Of a stretch of 64,000 nt of DNA, positions 17,739-26,190 are shown piece by piece; positions within the stretch are counted from its first letter, which is position 1, and every line of letters starts with the position of its first letter. Source of the DNA: Calothrix sp. 336/3 (GTDB lineage: Bacteria; Cyanobacteriota; Cyanobacteriia; Cyanobacteriales; Nostocaceae). The translations under genes and the position numbers were made by a program. Location of the stretch: the NCBI RefSeq assembly GCF_000734895.2, contig NZ_CP011382.1, forward strand, positions 6,206,491-6,270,490, in the 5' to 3' direction. The notes under the pieces were generated by a model. The model searched no databases. It worked only from the letters and a program-made list of their open reading frames with translations, and was not told the origin of the DNA.

Positions 17739-18491
17739 ATGTCACAGAATATCAAAGAACAGATTACATTGGATTTGCAAAAAGTTAAAGAGACTGGGCA
17801 ATTGAGAACAGATAAAATCCGGGAAATTGTCAAAAATGCCGTTTCTCAAGTGATTACTGAAGTCAAAGCAGGTTCCGGAGAACTACGTTTAATTGTTAAA
17901 GATGCAGTTGCTGCTGTGGTTGATAGTCTAGAAGTTAAAGATGGAGAAGAGGAAGTCAGAGCATCAATTGAGGGTGCATTAGAAGCGGTTAATAATCAAC
18001 GATGCGGTAGTCTTAGCAAAACTCAAGCGGAAGTGAAGTTGTTACAAACAAAGTTAGAGAAGGAAGAAGATAACATTCAACAAGAAATGGATGGTATTCT
18101 CACAGAAATTAGCGAAAATGTCACGACTAAATCTGGAGATAGAAAGATTGCTATTAATCAGGCGATCGCCACAATCAAAAATAGCGAAGAAGTTACTCTT
18201 TTACAGAAACGATATGCTCAGTTGCAAGGACAGTTAGCGATTGTGAAAGCTAACTTAGCTGCACGTTATGGTGGGAGGGGTGAAGAAGTTAAAGACTATT
18301 TAGATGATGCAAAATCCTGGTTTTCTCAAGCACGTCCCCAAGCTGAAGCTATGGTAACTCAAGTACAGGAACAACACCTACAACTAGAAGAAAAGATTGG
18401 TGAAGCGGGTAATGCTTTGGCGAGAAAAGAACATCAACTAAAATCGATTTTACGAGAATTATTTCTCTCTGTCGCTGATTGGTTGAAATAA
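17739..18491 (+). CDS. Coiled-coil protein of unknown function
   Basis: A 250-residue, highly charged, mostly helical protein. The N-terminal half has tandem amphipathic units of the form IREIVKNAVSQVITEVK / LRLIVKDAVAAVVDSLE. A long coiled coil runs from about residue 95 to 235. There is no signal peptide or membrane segment. I prefer the ATG at 17739 (MSQNIKEQ) over the in-frame TTG at 17730. Such proteins are found in filamentous cyanobacteria and sometimes mis-annotated as histidine kinases; no kinase motif is present. A strong terminator follows, so it is monocistronic. Confidence 0.8.
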   Translation: MSQNIKEQITLDLQKVKETGQLRTDKIREIVKNAVSQVITEVKAGSGELRLIVKDAVAAVVDSLEVKDGEEEVRASIEGALEAVNNQRCGSLSKTQAEVKLLQTKLEKEEDNIQQEMDGILTEISENVTTKSGDRKIAINQAIATIKNSEEVTLLQKRYAQLQGQLAIVKANLAARYGGRGEEVKDYLDDAKSWFSQARPQAEAMVTQVQEQHLQLEEKIGEAGNALARKEHQLKSILRELFLSVADWLK

Positions 18492-18526
18492 AATTTGATT
18501 CGCTTGAAAATAAAATTGTGAACTAG

Positions 18527-18549
18527 GGCAACTTTGGGTTGCCTTTTTT
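18527..18549 (+). terminator. Rho-independent terminator
   Basis: GGCAAC / GTTGCC stem with a 5-base loop and TTTTTT, 36 bases after the coiled-coil gene stop. Confidence 0.9.
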
Positions 18550-18802
18550 ATTAAAATATTCAAATTTAAAAATAGCAAATATTTTTAGTCTAAATTAACG
18601 TGATTTCGATGAGCTTGGATACTTGGATAAATCGATAAAACCTTTCCCCAGGGGATTATAAATCCCCGTCTCATACCCAAAGTCCATTAAAAATGGACTC
18701 GAAATACAAATTAAATCCTTTGCTATCAGCAATTTTAATCGCTGGCTAGAACCGCTCATGTTAAATTATGCTTGAAACGAGCAAATTTATCTATCAAATC
18801 AT
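18550..18802. other. Spacer with two short hairpins
   Basis: No gene. Two tight stem-loops, GGGGATTATAAATCCCC and AGTCCATTAAAAATGGACT, lie about 15 bases apart near 18653-18707. They recall the ends of IS200/IS605-type elements, but there is no transposase and the identity is unproven. Confidence 0.4.
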
Positions 18803-18836
18803 AAAAAAATAGGTAACAGTATTCAACCATTACCTA
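18803..18836 (-). terminator. Rho-independent terminator of the Pmp3-like gene
   Basis: On the minus strand TAGGTAA and TTACCTA pair and are followed by seven T. It lies 31 bases past the stop at 18867. Confidence 0.85.
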
Positions 18837-18866
18837 CTAAATGAGTATCTCTAGACAAGGAGTTCT

Positions 18867-19058
18867 TTAATAAATTTCACTCTCTCTATTTAACGCTTCT
18901 TCATGCTTGGCGATCGCCCACACAGCATGAATACTTCCGGGAACCCAACCTAACAAAGTGAGAAGAATATTGATAAATAGGGTGCTACCAACTCCAAAGG
19001 TAAGGAAAACTCCTAAGGGGGGTATAACTATACCAAGGATGATGCGTAGTAATTTCAT
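18867..19058 (-). CDS. YqaE/Pmp3 family membrane protein
   Basis: A 63-residue proteolipid with two membrane helices (about 4-24 and 28-50) and the family pattern IPPLGVFLTFG ... NILLTLLGWVPGSIHAVWAI. Homologues in bacteria, yeast (Pmp3) and plants are induced by salt or cold and influence membrane potential. The next gene upstream on this strand encodes another small membrane protein (19126), and the two may be co-transcribed. The call rests on a strong family signature. Confidence 0.93.
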   Translation of the reverse strand: MKLLRIILGIVIPPLGVFLTFGVGSTLFINILLTLLGWVPGSIHAVWAIAKHEEALNRESEIY

Positions 19059-19125
19059 GATGTTTTATCTCGTTTTGTGGATATATATTTAAGTACAAAT
19101 TCGTGGTGCTGCCAAGTTAAGCAGA

Positions 19126-19518
19126 TTAACTCGAAGGTAACTCAACCTTATCTTTTGTATCTGAGGAGAGTAGTTTCTTTTCTGCAAAGTAATTGTTCAG
19201 AAACGTATTGGCAATGGATAATACTACAGGAGCTAACAGGAATGCTAAAATACCATGGGCGCTAAAACCAGGGACAAATGCTGCTGCCAAAAAGAAGCAA
19301 ATACCGTTTACTACTAGGGAAAATGCGCCTAAGGTGATGATATTCAACGGTAAGGAGAGAATGGACAAAATTGGCTTAACCAAACCGTTAACTAAACCAA
19401 TAGCTAAAGCAGCAATTAAAGCTGCGGGGAAATTAGCAATATCCACACCAGGTACTACTAAATCCACAATTAATAAGCTCAAAGCAGTAGCTAGAGCAGC
19501 TAATAAGCTTCCTAACAT
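19126..19518 (-). CDS. Phage-holin-4 superfamily (Phage_holin_4_2) membrane protein
   Basis: 130 residues with four predicted membrane helices. The family hallmark is GLVNGLVKPILSILSLPLNIITLGAF, then LVVNGICFFLAAAFVPGF. Despite the family name, chromosomal copies such as this are not part of a prophage and their role is unknown. It has a charged C-terminal tail (EKKLLSSDTKDKVELPSS). It lies 67 bases upstream of the Pmp3-like gene on the same strand, which suggests a shared membrane-stress context (inference). Confidence 0.9.
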   Translation of the reverse strand: MLGSLLAALATALSLLIVDLVVPGVDIANFPAALIAALAIGLVNGLVKPILSILSLPLNIITLGAFSLVVNGICFFLAAAFVPGFSAHGILAFLLAPVVLSIANTFLNNYFAEKKLLSSDTKDKVELPSS

Positions 19519-19706
19519 CTTTCTTTCCTAATCTTTATTTACGTCATCTGTTACTATCTTTGACGATATTTGAATTGTTGCCCTCTTTACAAAGATAGAT
19601 TTAATCTTCATACCTGTGGGAGAGAAACCAGGTTTTCAGCAAACAAGAGTATCTGACTCAGTCTCAATATCTAATCAACAGGGTTTCTGAGATTTTAAGG
19701 TTTACT

Positions 19707-20792
19707 TTATTTTACCAATGTTAAATATTCAATTACCATATTGGCAATGGTTTCGTTGCCATCCTTGGGCAGTGTCGTGGATTTTTGAGGTGATTGGGGT
19801 GGTTGGGTTAAAAATTCCCATTGGCTGTGAAATAGGTCGGTGGGTTTGATAATTTGGTGGTAGGAATAATCGGCAAAACCTGTGATCAGATAAGCTGCTT
19901 CCGCAAAATCTTCACGGGTAATAGTTGTGATGGGTATATCTAATTTAGCTGCTTCGGCGAAGGTTCCGTAGCCCGGTTTGGACACAACTTGACTACATAC
20001 AGGCATAATATCTACAGGTCGCCATTTGCGGTCTGTAATTTTGATTAAGTTGGGTAAATCTGGAGCACCTTTGTCAAAGGTAAGGAATTGCTTTTCTGGG
20101 AAGAGAAGACAGTTATTGTAGGGGATTTCCTGTAAACCTAAACCACCAAAGGTGAGGAGAATCGTATTTTCTCTGGGTGCGGTGATTCCCCAAGTCTGGC
20201 GAATTTCTGCTGCGGTGTAGCGAGGATTACCTCCTGTCAAACCAATTTCTGTGATATTTGGGAAAGCTGACATGGGTTCGTGGAAGGGAAGTAAAAGTAG
20301 GCGATCGCTCTTGGAGTAACATTCACTAATCCAGTCTGCTATCTCTACAAATTCTCCACCCCAGTCACGATAAATTAAATCCCAACCAAAGTTACTCATC
20401 ATCCAGCAAGGAATTCCCGCAGCTTTTGCAATCACTGGTGTCAGGAAGGGAACGTCTCCTAGGATTAAATCTACACGGTTTTGTCGAAGAAAATTCACCT
20501 CGGAAGCTACTAGGGAATTTTGATTTTTCTTGATTTCTAATAATTTTTCTTTGGTTGCGGCTTTATCCATTTGCAGACTATCTGCTTGTACGACACCCAA
20601 ATCAAAAGCGCGGGGACGATGGATAAAATCACCTTCAATATAACATTCTAATAACCAGCGTGGAGCTGTTGTTGCCATAATTAGCAACACTTGGGGATAG
20701 AGTTTTTGGATAGTTGCGGCAACTGCTGCGGTGCGTGTTGCATGACCAAAACCGTGGTTTGTTACTGCTATATATAATGTAGGACGTTTCAT
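19707..20792 (-). CDS. GT-B fold glycosyltransferase-like protein
   Basis: 361 residues. The N-terminus (YIAVTNHGFGHATRTAAVAATI) has the glycine/histidine loop of GT28/MurG-like enzymes that act on nucleotide-sugar donors. The C-terminal half has LLTFGGLGLQE and a donor-site segment VVSKPGYGTFAEAAKLDIP. Substrate unknown. It lies 97 bases downstream of the cysteine-lyase-like gene on the same strand. The segment before its start codon is a tandem array of about 7-base units (20793-20852), leaving no recognisable ribosome binding site. Confidence 0.85.
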   Translation of the reverse strand: MKRPTLYIAVTNHGFGHATRTAAVAATIQKLYPQVLLIMATTAPRWLLECYIEGDFIHRPRAFDLGVVQADSLQMDKAATKEKLLEIKKNQNSLVASEVNFLRQNRVDLILGDVPFLTPVIAKAAGIPCWMMSNFGWDLIYRDWGGEFVEIADWISECYSKSDRLLLLPFHEPMSAFPNITEIGLTGGNPRYTAAEIRQTWGITAPRENTILLTFGGLGLQEIPYNNCLLFPEKQFLTFDKGAPDLPNLIKITDRKWRPVDIMPVCSQVVSKPGYGTFAEAAKLDIPITTITREDFAEAAYLITGFADYSYHQIIKPTDLFHSQWEFLTQPPQSPQKSTTLPKDGNETIANMVIEYLTLVK

Positions 20793-20852
20793 GGGAGTAA
20801 GAAGTAGGGAGTAATGAGTAGGAAGTAAGGAGTAAGGAGTAAGGAGTAGGGA
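20793..20852. repeat. Short tandem repeat (GGAGTAA-type) abutting a start codon
   Basis: About eight degenerate copies of a 7-base unit (AGGAGTA/AGGAAGTA) directly upstream of the glycosyltransferase ATG. Similar heptamer arrays are at 36710-36792 and 54674-54713. Confidence 0.8.
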
Positions 20853-20889
20853 TTACTTTTGTGCAATTACTGTCAACTGTCAACTATCA

Positions 20890-22062
20890 CTAATTACCCA
20901 AAAATTCTTGAATTGTTTCTACCAATTTATCTATTTCTGATTCTAGGGTGAAGTAGTGAGTGCAGGCGCGGATACAATTGGGGTTGGCTAGGGTGCGGGT
21001 GAATATTTTTTGTGATTCTAAATATTGCACTAACTTTTGATTTGTTGAGGATGTATTTTGCAGACGGAAGGAAACTAAACCGCTTTCTGGGGGGGAGTCA
21101 CGAAGACATTCAATCTCAGGTAATTTCATGAGCTTTTGCCATAGATATGCACTTTTTTGCAGGATTTGCTGATAACGTTCTTTGGTGCTTCCCCATTGGT
21201 TGTGTATGGCGATCGCCTCTCTCAAAGCTGGGTATAGGGTAACATCTGATGTCGCAACTTCATAACGTCTACCGTCTGGTTGCCAATCCTGGGGCTGTCC
21301 ATGACTGTCTGTTATTATACCTCGCCAACCAATGAAAGTAGGTCGCAGACTTTCTCTTGCGGCTGCACGCACGTATAATCCGCCAATTCCCGCCGGTGAA
21401 CATAGCCATTTGTGCCCTGTAAATGCGTAAAAATCTACACGAGAATTACTGAAATCTAAGGGCAGGGAACCGACTGATTGGGCAGCGTCCACAAGTAATC
21501 GCGTTTCTGATGAATTTTCTATGCACAATTCTGCTATTTTGTCAATATCAAGAACTTGACCAGTGTTCCAGAGGATATGACTGATGGCAACTAGGCGGGT
21601 GTTCGGGCGCAGATGTTGGGCAATGACGGCACAGGGATCACCTTGATTGCGGGTATTGAGGAGGGGACAGGTGGTGACTTCTACAGAAAACCGTCGGGCA
21701 ATTTCTTGGGCAGTGGCGACAATTCCCTGATGTTCGCAGTCTGAGAGTAATAAATGGTCACCTTGTTGCCAATTTAAACCCCACATTGCAATATTACAAC
21801 CAACGGTAACATCCTCCGTCAGGGTGATAGTATCAGGGGAAACATTTAACTCCGAGGCGATCGCCCCTCTCGTGGCAAAATATTCTTGGGCAATCCAGGA
21901 AGACACAGGATTACTAAATGGTCCCAATTCCTGGATGGTAGCATGAGCTTGGGTAATGGCTTCAATAGCGGCTTGGGGCATGGTTCCCTGTCCCCCATAA
22001 TTAAAGTAAGCTTTATTTGCCAGTGCCGGAAAATGTTGCCGATGGTGATACAAATTATTCAT
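20890..22062 (-). CDS. Class V aminotransferase-fold PLP enzyme, cysteine/cystine lyase-like
   Basis: 390 residues. The PLP lysine is Lys218 in FTGHKWLCSP, preceded by the cofactor aspartate in LLVDAAQSVGSLPLDF. FNYGGQGTMP at the start and a DVTVGCN segment are typical of the isopenicillin-N-epimerase-like / NifS-like branch. Among characterised cyanobacterial proteins the nearest type is the Synechocystis cysteine/cystine lyase C-DES, which releases sulfur for Fe-S clusters. The substrate here is not proven. It is divergent from the RecB-like gene with a 123-base shared promoter region. Confidence 0.85.
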   Translation of the reverse strand: MNNLYHHRQHFPALANKAYFNYGGQGTMPQAAIEAITQAHATIQELGPFSNPVSSWIAQEYFATRGAIASELNVSPDTITLTEDVTVGCNIAMWGLNWQQGDHLLLSDCEHQGIVATAQEIARRFSVEVTTCPLLNTRNQGDPCAVIAQHLRPNTRLVAISHILWNTGQVLDIDKIAELCIENSSETRLLVDAAQSVGSLPLDFSNSRVDFYAFTGHKWLCSPAGIGGLYVRAAARESLRPTFIGWRGIITDSHGQPQDWQPDGRRYEVATSDVTLYPALREAIAIHNQWGSTKERYQQILQKSAYLWQKLMKLPEIECLRDSPPESGLVSFRLQNTSSTNQKLVQYLESQKIFTRTLANPNCIRACTHYFTLESEIDKLVETIQEFLGN

Positions 22063-22185
22063 GGATAATAGGGGAAAGGAAATGTAAGAGTAAAGATATA
22101 TTGATTAACTGTTAACCATACCCATTGTGCAATCATGTTATCTCTGCTACTCCCACAATGTACGAATTCTTGATAGCTTAAATGA

Positions 22186-23694
22186 ATGCTAATTAATGCC
22201 GAACTACTGCTGCAATATCAACGCTGTAAACGCCGTCCATACTTAGACACTCACGGTGATTTCCGCGACAAAGATGCTGTGAATGATTTGCTGGTGAAGT
22301 TGCAGCAGGACAGAATTACCTATCAGGCGAATATACTGGCAAATTGGCGGGTTGTGCAACCCCAATACCATCGAGGTAATTTACCCGCAGCTATGGGAGC
22401 AACCCTGGAGCTGATGGAGCAGGGAGTAGAGTGTATACATCAAGGTGTGTTAATTGGGAAGTATGCAGATAAATATACCCTAGTCAGTCGCCCAGATTTA
22501 TTGGTGAAACAACCAGGGGTGTCGCGTTTTGGTGATTGGGTGTATGAACCAATAGGGGTTGAGCTAGGTAAGCGCCCCAAACAAGAATATCAGGTTGTAG
22601 TGGCATTTCATGCCCAAATTTTGGCAGCAGTACAGCAAGCAGCAGTGGATACCGGTTGGTTGATATTGCGGGGAAAAGAAGGAAGTTATCCCGTTGATTT
22701 AGGGAAATGGGTACCCCAGATGGGGAAGATTATCCAAGAGTATATCCAAACTCTAGAATCCGAGGAAGCACCGGAAGTTTTTATTAGTCGGCAAAAATGT
22801 ACCCTTTGTCCTTGGTATAGTACTTGTTACGCGATCGCCCAATCTCAGAAACATTTATCTTTGTTACCAGGAGTCACTCCTGTACGTTATGCTCAACTTC
22901 AAGGGTTAGATATCACCACCCTGGAATCCTTAGCAGCAACCCATCCCACAGAATTAGAAAATCTCCCTGGTTTTGACAGTCGGGTAGCACCAAAATTAAT
23001 CTTACAAGCCAAAGCAGTCTACGAAAATCGCCCCCTGATTTTACTAGGGGATGATGGAGAAGATAATGAGGATGACATGGTGGATATGTCACTCAATAAA
23101 AGAAATGGTATCAACCATCATGATTCACCTATAGAACTGTATTTTGACATTGAAGCCCAGCCTGATTTGAATTTAGACTATCTTCTGGGTGTTTTAGTCA
23201 TGGATAGGCAAAATCATACAGAAAAATTTTATTCTTTACTGGCAGAAACTCCAGCCGATGAAAAAGTCATTTGGCAGCAATTTCTCGATTTAGTCAACCA
23301 GTACCCCGACGCACCAATTTATCATTTCTGTGTCTATGAGGTGGATACTGTCAAGCGGTTAGCAAAACAATATCGTACTCCCTACTCTGACATATCACCC
23401 ATACTGAATCGGTTTGTAGATGTTTATGAAAAATTAACCCAAACTGTGGCTCTACCTGTGGAAAGCTATGCTTTAAAAACTATTGCTCGGTGGTTAGGCT
23501 TTGAGTGGCGTGATAAAGAAGCTAGTGGAGCTAAGTGTATTTACTGGTATGATCAGTGGTTAAAAACTGGCGATCGCACTCTTCTAGAAACTATCCAACG
23601 TTACAACGAAGATGATTGCCGCGCCACCCGTAGCGTCAAAGATTGGTTAGTTGAGTTTTTGCAAAATATGGAAAAATATCCTTCCCCGTACTAA
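22186..23694 (+). CDS. TM0106-family RecB-like nuclease with RNase H-like domain
   Basis: 502 residues. The N-terminal PD-(D/E)xK/Cas4-like half starts LLLQYQRCKRRPYLD and has a cysteine cluster, CTLCPWYSTC, near residue 205 that probably ligates Fe-S. A helix-hairpin-helix-like linker has LENLPGFDSRVAPKL. The C-terminal RNase H-like exonuclease domain has YFDIEAQPD, IYHFCVYEVDTVKRL and NEDDCRATRSVKDWL, giving a DEDD-type set. The family is widespread and its DNA-metabolism role is unclear. The stop codon lies inside a 130-bp MITE, so the native C-terminus may have been cut or replaced. Confidence 0.9.
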   Translation: MLINAELLLQYQRCKRRPYLDTHGDFRDKDAVNDLLVKLQQDRITYQANILANWRVVQPQYHRGNLPAAMGATLELMEQGVECIHQGVLIGKYADKYTLVSRPDLLVKQPGVSRFGDWVYEPIGVELGKRPKQEYQVVVAFHAQILAAVQQAAVDTGWLILRGKEGSYPVDLGKWVPQMGKIIQEYIQTLESEEAPEVFISRQKCTLCPWYSTCYAIAQSQKHLSLLPGVTPVRYAQLQGLDITTLESLAATHPTELENLPGFDSRVAPKLILQAKAVYENRPLILLGDDGEDNEDDMVDMSLNKRNGINHHDSPIELYFDIEAQPDLNLDYLLGVLVMDRQNHTEKFYSLLAETPADEKVIWQQFLDLVNQYPDAPIYHFCVYEVDTVKRLAKQYRTPYSDISPILNRFVDVYEKLTQTVALPVESYALKTIARWLGFEWRDKEASGAKCIYWYDQWLKTGDRTLLETIQRYNEDDCRATRSVKDWLVEFLQNMEKYPSPY

Positions 23695-23820
23695 TACCAA
23701 TTTGAAAAAAACAATACGACAAACAGACAAAGCCCCTCCCTAGCCATCCCCAATTTCGGGGAGGGTGCCCGATAGGGCGGGTGGGGTATCTGTCGTAAAC
23801 ATTTTTTGAATCGGTATTAG
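23691..23820. mobile_element. 130-bp MITE with about 30-bp terminal inverted repeats
   Basis: Left end CTAATACCAATTTGAAAAAA, right end (reverse complement) CTAATACCGATTCAAAAAAT. Both arms continue to ACGACA. The core is the C/G-rich repeat (CCCCTCCC ... GGGGAGGGTG ... GCGGGTGGGGT). Its first bases supply the TAA stop of the preceding gene. Confidence 0.85.
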
Positions 23821-23832
23821 GTGATTGTATTG

Positions 23833-24369
23833 CTAAAATCTGTCTGTTTCTTGGGGAGCAGTAACAGCACCGGGATCGGTGATAAAGAAGTTTTTAGCAG
23901 CTTCGTTTTGATAAATACAGCTAATTTCTGGTTTTTGTCCCAAATCTCCCGTGTAACCGAAGGTATTCAGGCGATTTTTACATTCTCTGACTTGATCGCC
24001 AGAGATGAGTTTTCGCTGTTCTAAGATTGCCCAGTTATTGGTTCGCAGTACGCATCCTGGGCGCATACTCGGTTGAGCTACGTAGACATTGAAGGGGTTG
24101 AGGGTGACAAATAATCTTGTATCCATGACCATGGCACTAGCACCATACTGTACACAAATATCGGGGTTGGGTGCTTTGGTGTCAATAAATTCACGGGAAG
24201 CAACGTTGGTGGGGGTAAAGGTGGCAGTGGAACTAAATGCAATGCCAATTCCCACTCCCAAGACGAATACACCTCCGAGGATAGCAATGGAAGTGATGTT
24301 AAAGATAGGAGCTTGGAAAGCAGGGGATCGAGAATTTGTGGATGTTCTACCAGTGGGTTTACGTCTCAT
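23833..24369 (-). CDS. DUF3172 family membrane-anchored protein
   Basis: 178 residues. A basic, disordered N-terminus (RRKPTGRTSTNSRS) is followed by one membrane helix (about 27-46). The soluble domain carries PDICVQYGASAMVMDTRLFVTLNPF and MRPGCVLRTNNW, the conserved core of this cyanobacteria/plastid family. Function is unknown. It is likely thylakoid- or plasma-membrane attached with the domain on one face. It is a single gene bordered by the MITE at its 3' side. Confidence 0.88.
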   Translation of the reverse strand: MRRKPTGRTSTNSRSPAFQAPIFNITSIAILGGVFVLGVGIGIAFSSTATFTPTNVASREFIDTKAPNPDICVQYGASAMVMDTRLFVTLNPFNVYVAQPSMRPGCVLRTNNWAILEQRKLISGDQVRECKNRLNTFGYTGDLGQKPEISCIYQNEAAKNFFITDPGAVTAPQETDRF

Positions 24370-24560
24370 TGTCGCTTAATTTCACGCCTTAGACATCTGG
24401 GAGTGGTTTTACTGCTCTCCCTCTGTACCAGTATTACAAAAAAAGGTCTGGGTGGGGGGGAAGAGGTTTGATAAGGGTAGGTTTGTCAAATTTGGCTTAC
24501 GACTTAGACAAGGCAGACAGGAGGGAAAGTAGACAAGATTTTAATGTAAAAAACCTACCG

Positions 24561-25772
24561 TTAATTTTTTGGGTGTGTATAAAATCGAGATAATCCTAGG
24601 GTATGCCAAAACCAAGATTGTCTGAGGAGGAAAATCATTAATGTCGTGATTGCGAGAATAATAGCTGCTGGTTGGTTTCCTGGGGTGGAACCGAGGTAAT
24701 GGGAACCGATGAGGATGGCATGGGATACGGCGAATAATAGGGATGGTAGGGTTAGAAGGTGTATTTGTCGCCAGCGTTTACCGAGGTAGGTTTGTAGGGA
24801 ATTAAAGCTAGTGAGGGTGGCTGGTAGCATGAGTAGGAGGGCGATCGCTCCGGCAATTATACCTACTTGCCAATCGGGGGTAAGAAACCAAAAGGCGGCA
24901 AAATTCCATTGCCAGGAATGTTCTATCATGTGGGTGGTATGAATTGCTCCTAGGATAAATGCACTGACTCCTAGTAACCGTCGATATCGCAGGGGTGCTG
25001 CATAGAAACCACTCAGGGGACGGGCAATTAATGCCAAGATTAAACAGAATAGGGCTGCGTGTCCAGTGTAGTCTGTCATGGTATCCCCCGTACGCACCAC
25101 GGTGATTACGCCCATAATTAGGGTTATCCACCCACCTAGACGGAATAATTGACTGCGTTTATCTTGACTAAGAAAGGATGTGGAAAAACCTACCCCTACC
25201 ATGGTGGGTAAAGTTCCTAAACCAAAACTGAGCATTGTAATTGCACCTATGGCTACATCTCCTGTACTGGCAGCTTTAATTTGGGCAGCGTATAAAAAGC
25301 CACAGGGAATCCAACCCCAAATCATTCCTAAAATCCAGGGTGTCCACCATTGTTTTTGGGCAGAAAAGCGCCCCATGATACGGCTGAGATGGTTGTGTAA
25401 GGAACCTGAGAGGAGGGGATGGAGGAGGGGAATCCGGGGTAAAAAGTCGGGTTTAATTTGTGTTAATCCGAACCAAATCAACATAATTCCTGTAGCGATC
25501 GCCATGAATTGACGAAACTGACTTCCTACCCCTGCCATTTGCCCACCAGCAATTAACACCGAACCTAACCCCCCAATTCCGGCTCCAACCAAGGTATAAC
25601 TGAGAACACGCCCCAGGTTTAATAACAAATGAAACCATAGTTGTTGTTGCCAAGAGGGTTTTGCTGATGGGTGGGAAAGGGAAAAAGCCACGGTTAGGGG
25701 ACTACACATTCCTAAACAATGTCCAAAACTACCGAGAAAACCAAGGGACATTACCAGCCAAAAATCAAGCAT
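24561..25772 (-). CDS. TauE/SafE-DsbD-like membrane protein with ferric-reductase-like C-terminal region
   Basis: 403 residues with about ten membrane helices. The N-terminal half starts GFLGSFGHCLGMCSPLTVAF and contains WGWIPCGFLYAAQIKAAS, the UreH/DsbD_2 type with conserved Cys-containing motifs. The C-terminal part (about 235-395) has membrane-embedded histidines, HTTHMIEHSW and GKRWRQIHLLTLPSLLFAVSH, resembling a ferric-reductase/MsrQ-like haem-binding helix bundle. Relatives are annotated as sulfite exporters, but metal or thiol-redox transport is equally likely. The ATG at 25772 is supported by the immediate first helix. Confidence 0.75.
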   Translation of the reverse strand: MLDFWLVMSLGFLGSFGHCLGMCSPLTVAFSLSHPSAKPSWQQQLWFHLLLNLGRVLSYTLVGAGIGGLGSVLIAGGQMAGVGSQFRQFMAIATGIMLIWFGLTQIKPDFLPRIPLLHPLLSGSLHNHLSRIMGRFSAQKQWWTPWILGMIWGWIPCGFLYAAQIKAASTGDVAIGAITMLSFGLGTLPTMVGVGFSTSFLSQDKRSQLFRLGGWITLIMGVITVVRTGDTMTDYTGHAALFCLILALIARPLSGFYAAPLRYRRLLGVSAFILGAIHTTHMIEHSWQWNFAAFWFLTPDWQVGIIAGAIALLLMLPATLTSFNSLQTYLGKRWRQIHLLTLPSLLFAVSHAILIGSHYLGSTPGNQPAAIILAITTLMIFLLRQSWFWHTLGLSRFYTHPKN

Positions 25773-26190
25773 ATTGGGGAGTTACATAAAATTAAAAATT
25801 GATAAGCATTAGAAAATTAGCATCCATATCATAGATAAATTGAGAGCTTTATTGAGTCATCACCTAGGATTTGTATGATATGGCATCTTGCTTGAGTCGT
25901 GAGATTTTCGAGCTTCTGATTACCTAGTACAGGGTGGCTAAAATAAACCACCTATTCCAAATGTCTGAAACACTTGCAGCAAAGTAATTACGTTAGCGTA
26001 GCTCTCCCTGCGGGAGCATTACGAATTGGTATCACTCCTGGACTATTTCATCATACTTGTTACTTAATTTCTGGAGATTCTGGATTTGTAACAGTGTTAA
26101 GGAATCTGGTATTTAGCTTTATGATGTATCTATTAATAATTCAGCTTCTAGTTAACATACTCAGCTATATCAGCATCAAAGGTCATTTGA
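25773..26190. other. Divergent spacer with two repeat units
   Basis: Holds a 78-bp dispersed repeat (25916-25993) fused to a TTAGCGTAGCTCTCC / CGGGAGCATTACGAATT repeat (25985-26034). Promoters of the TauE-like gene (-) and the kinase gene (+) must lie here. No extra gene; the open frame at 25974-26237 is repeat-derived. Confidence 0.6.
25916..25993 (+). repeat. 78-bp dispersed repeat, copy B
   Basis: Inverted relative of 16852-16929: CTGATTACCTAGTACAGG ... TTCCAAATGTCTGAAACAC ... AAGTAATTACGT. It directly joins a palindromic GCTCTCCC/GGGAGC repeat. Confidence 0.75.

Noticed and set aside
19126..19518. Prophage holin
   Set aside because: The family name refers to a superfamily; no phage gene is adjacent and the neighbour is a Pmp3-like protein.
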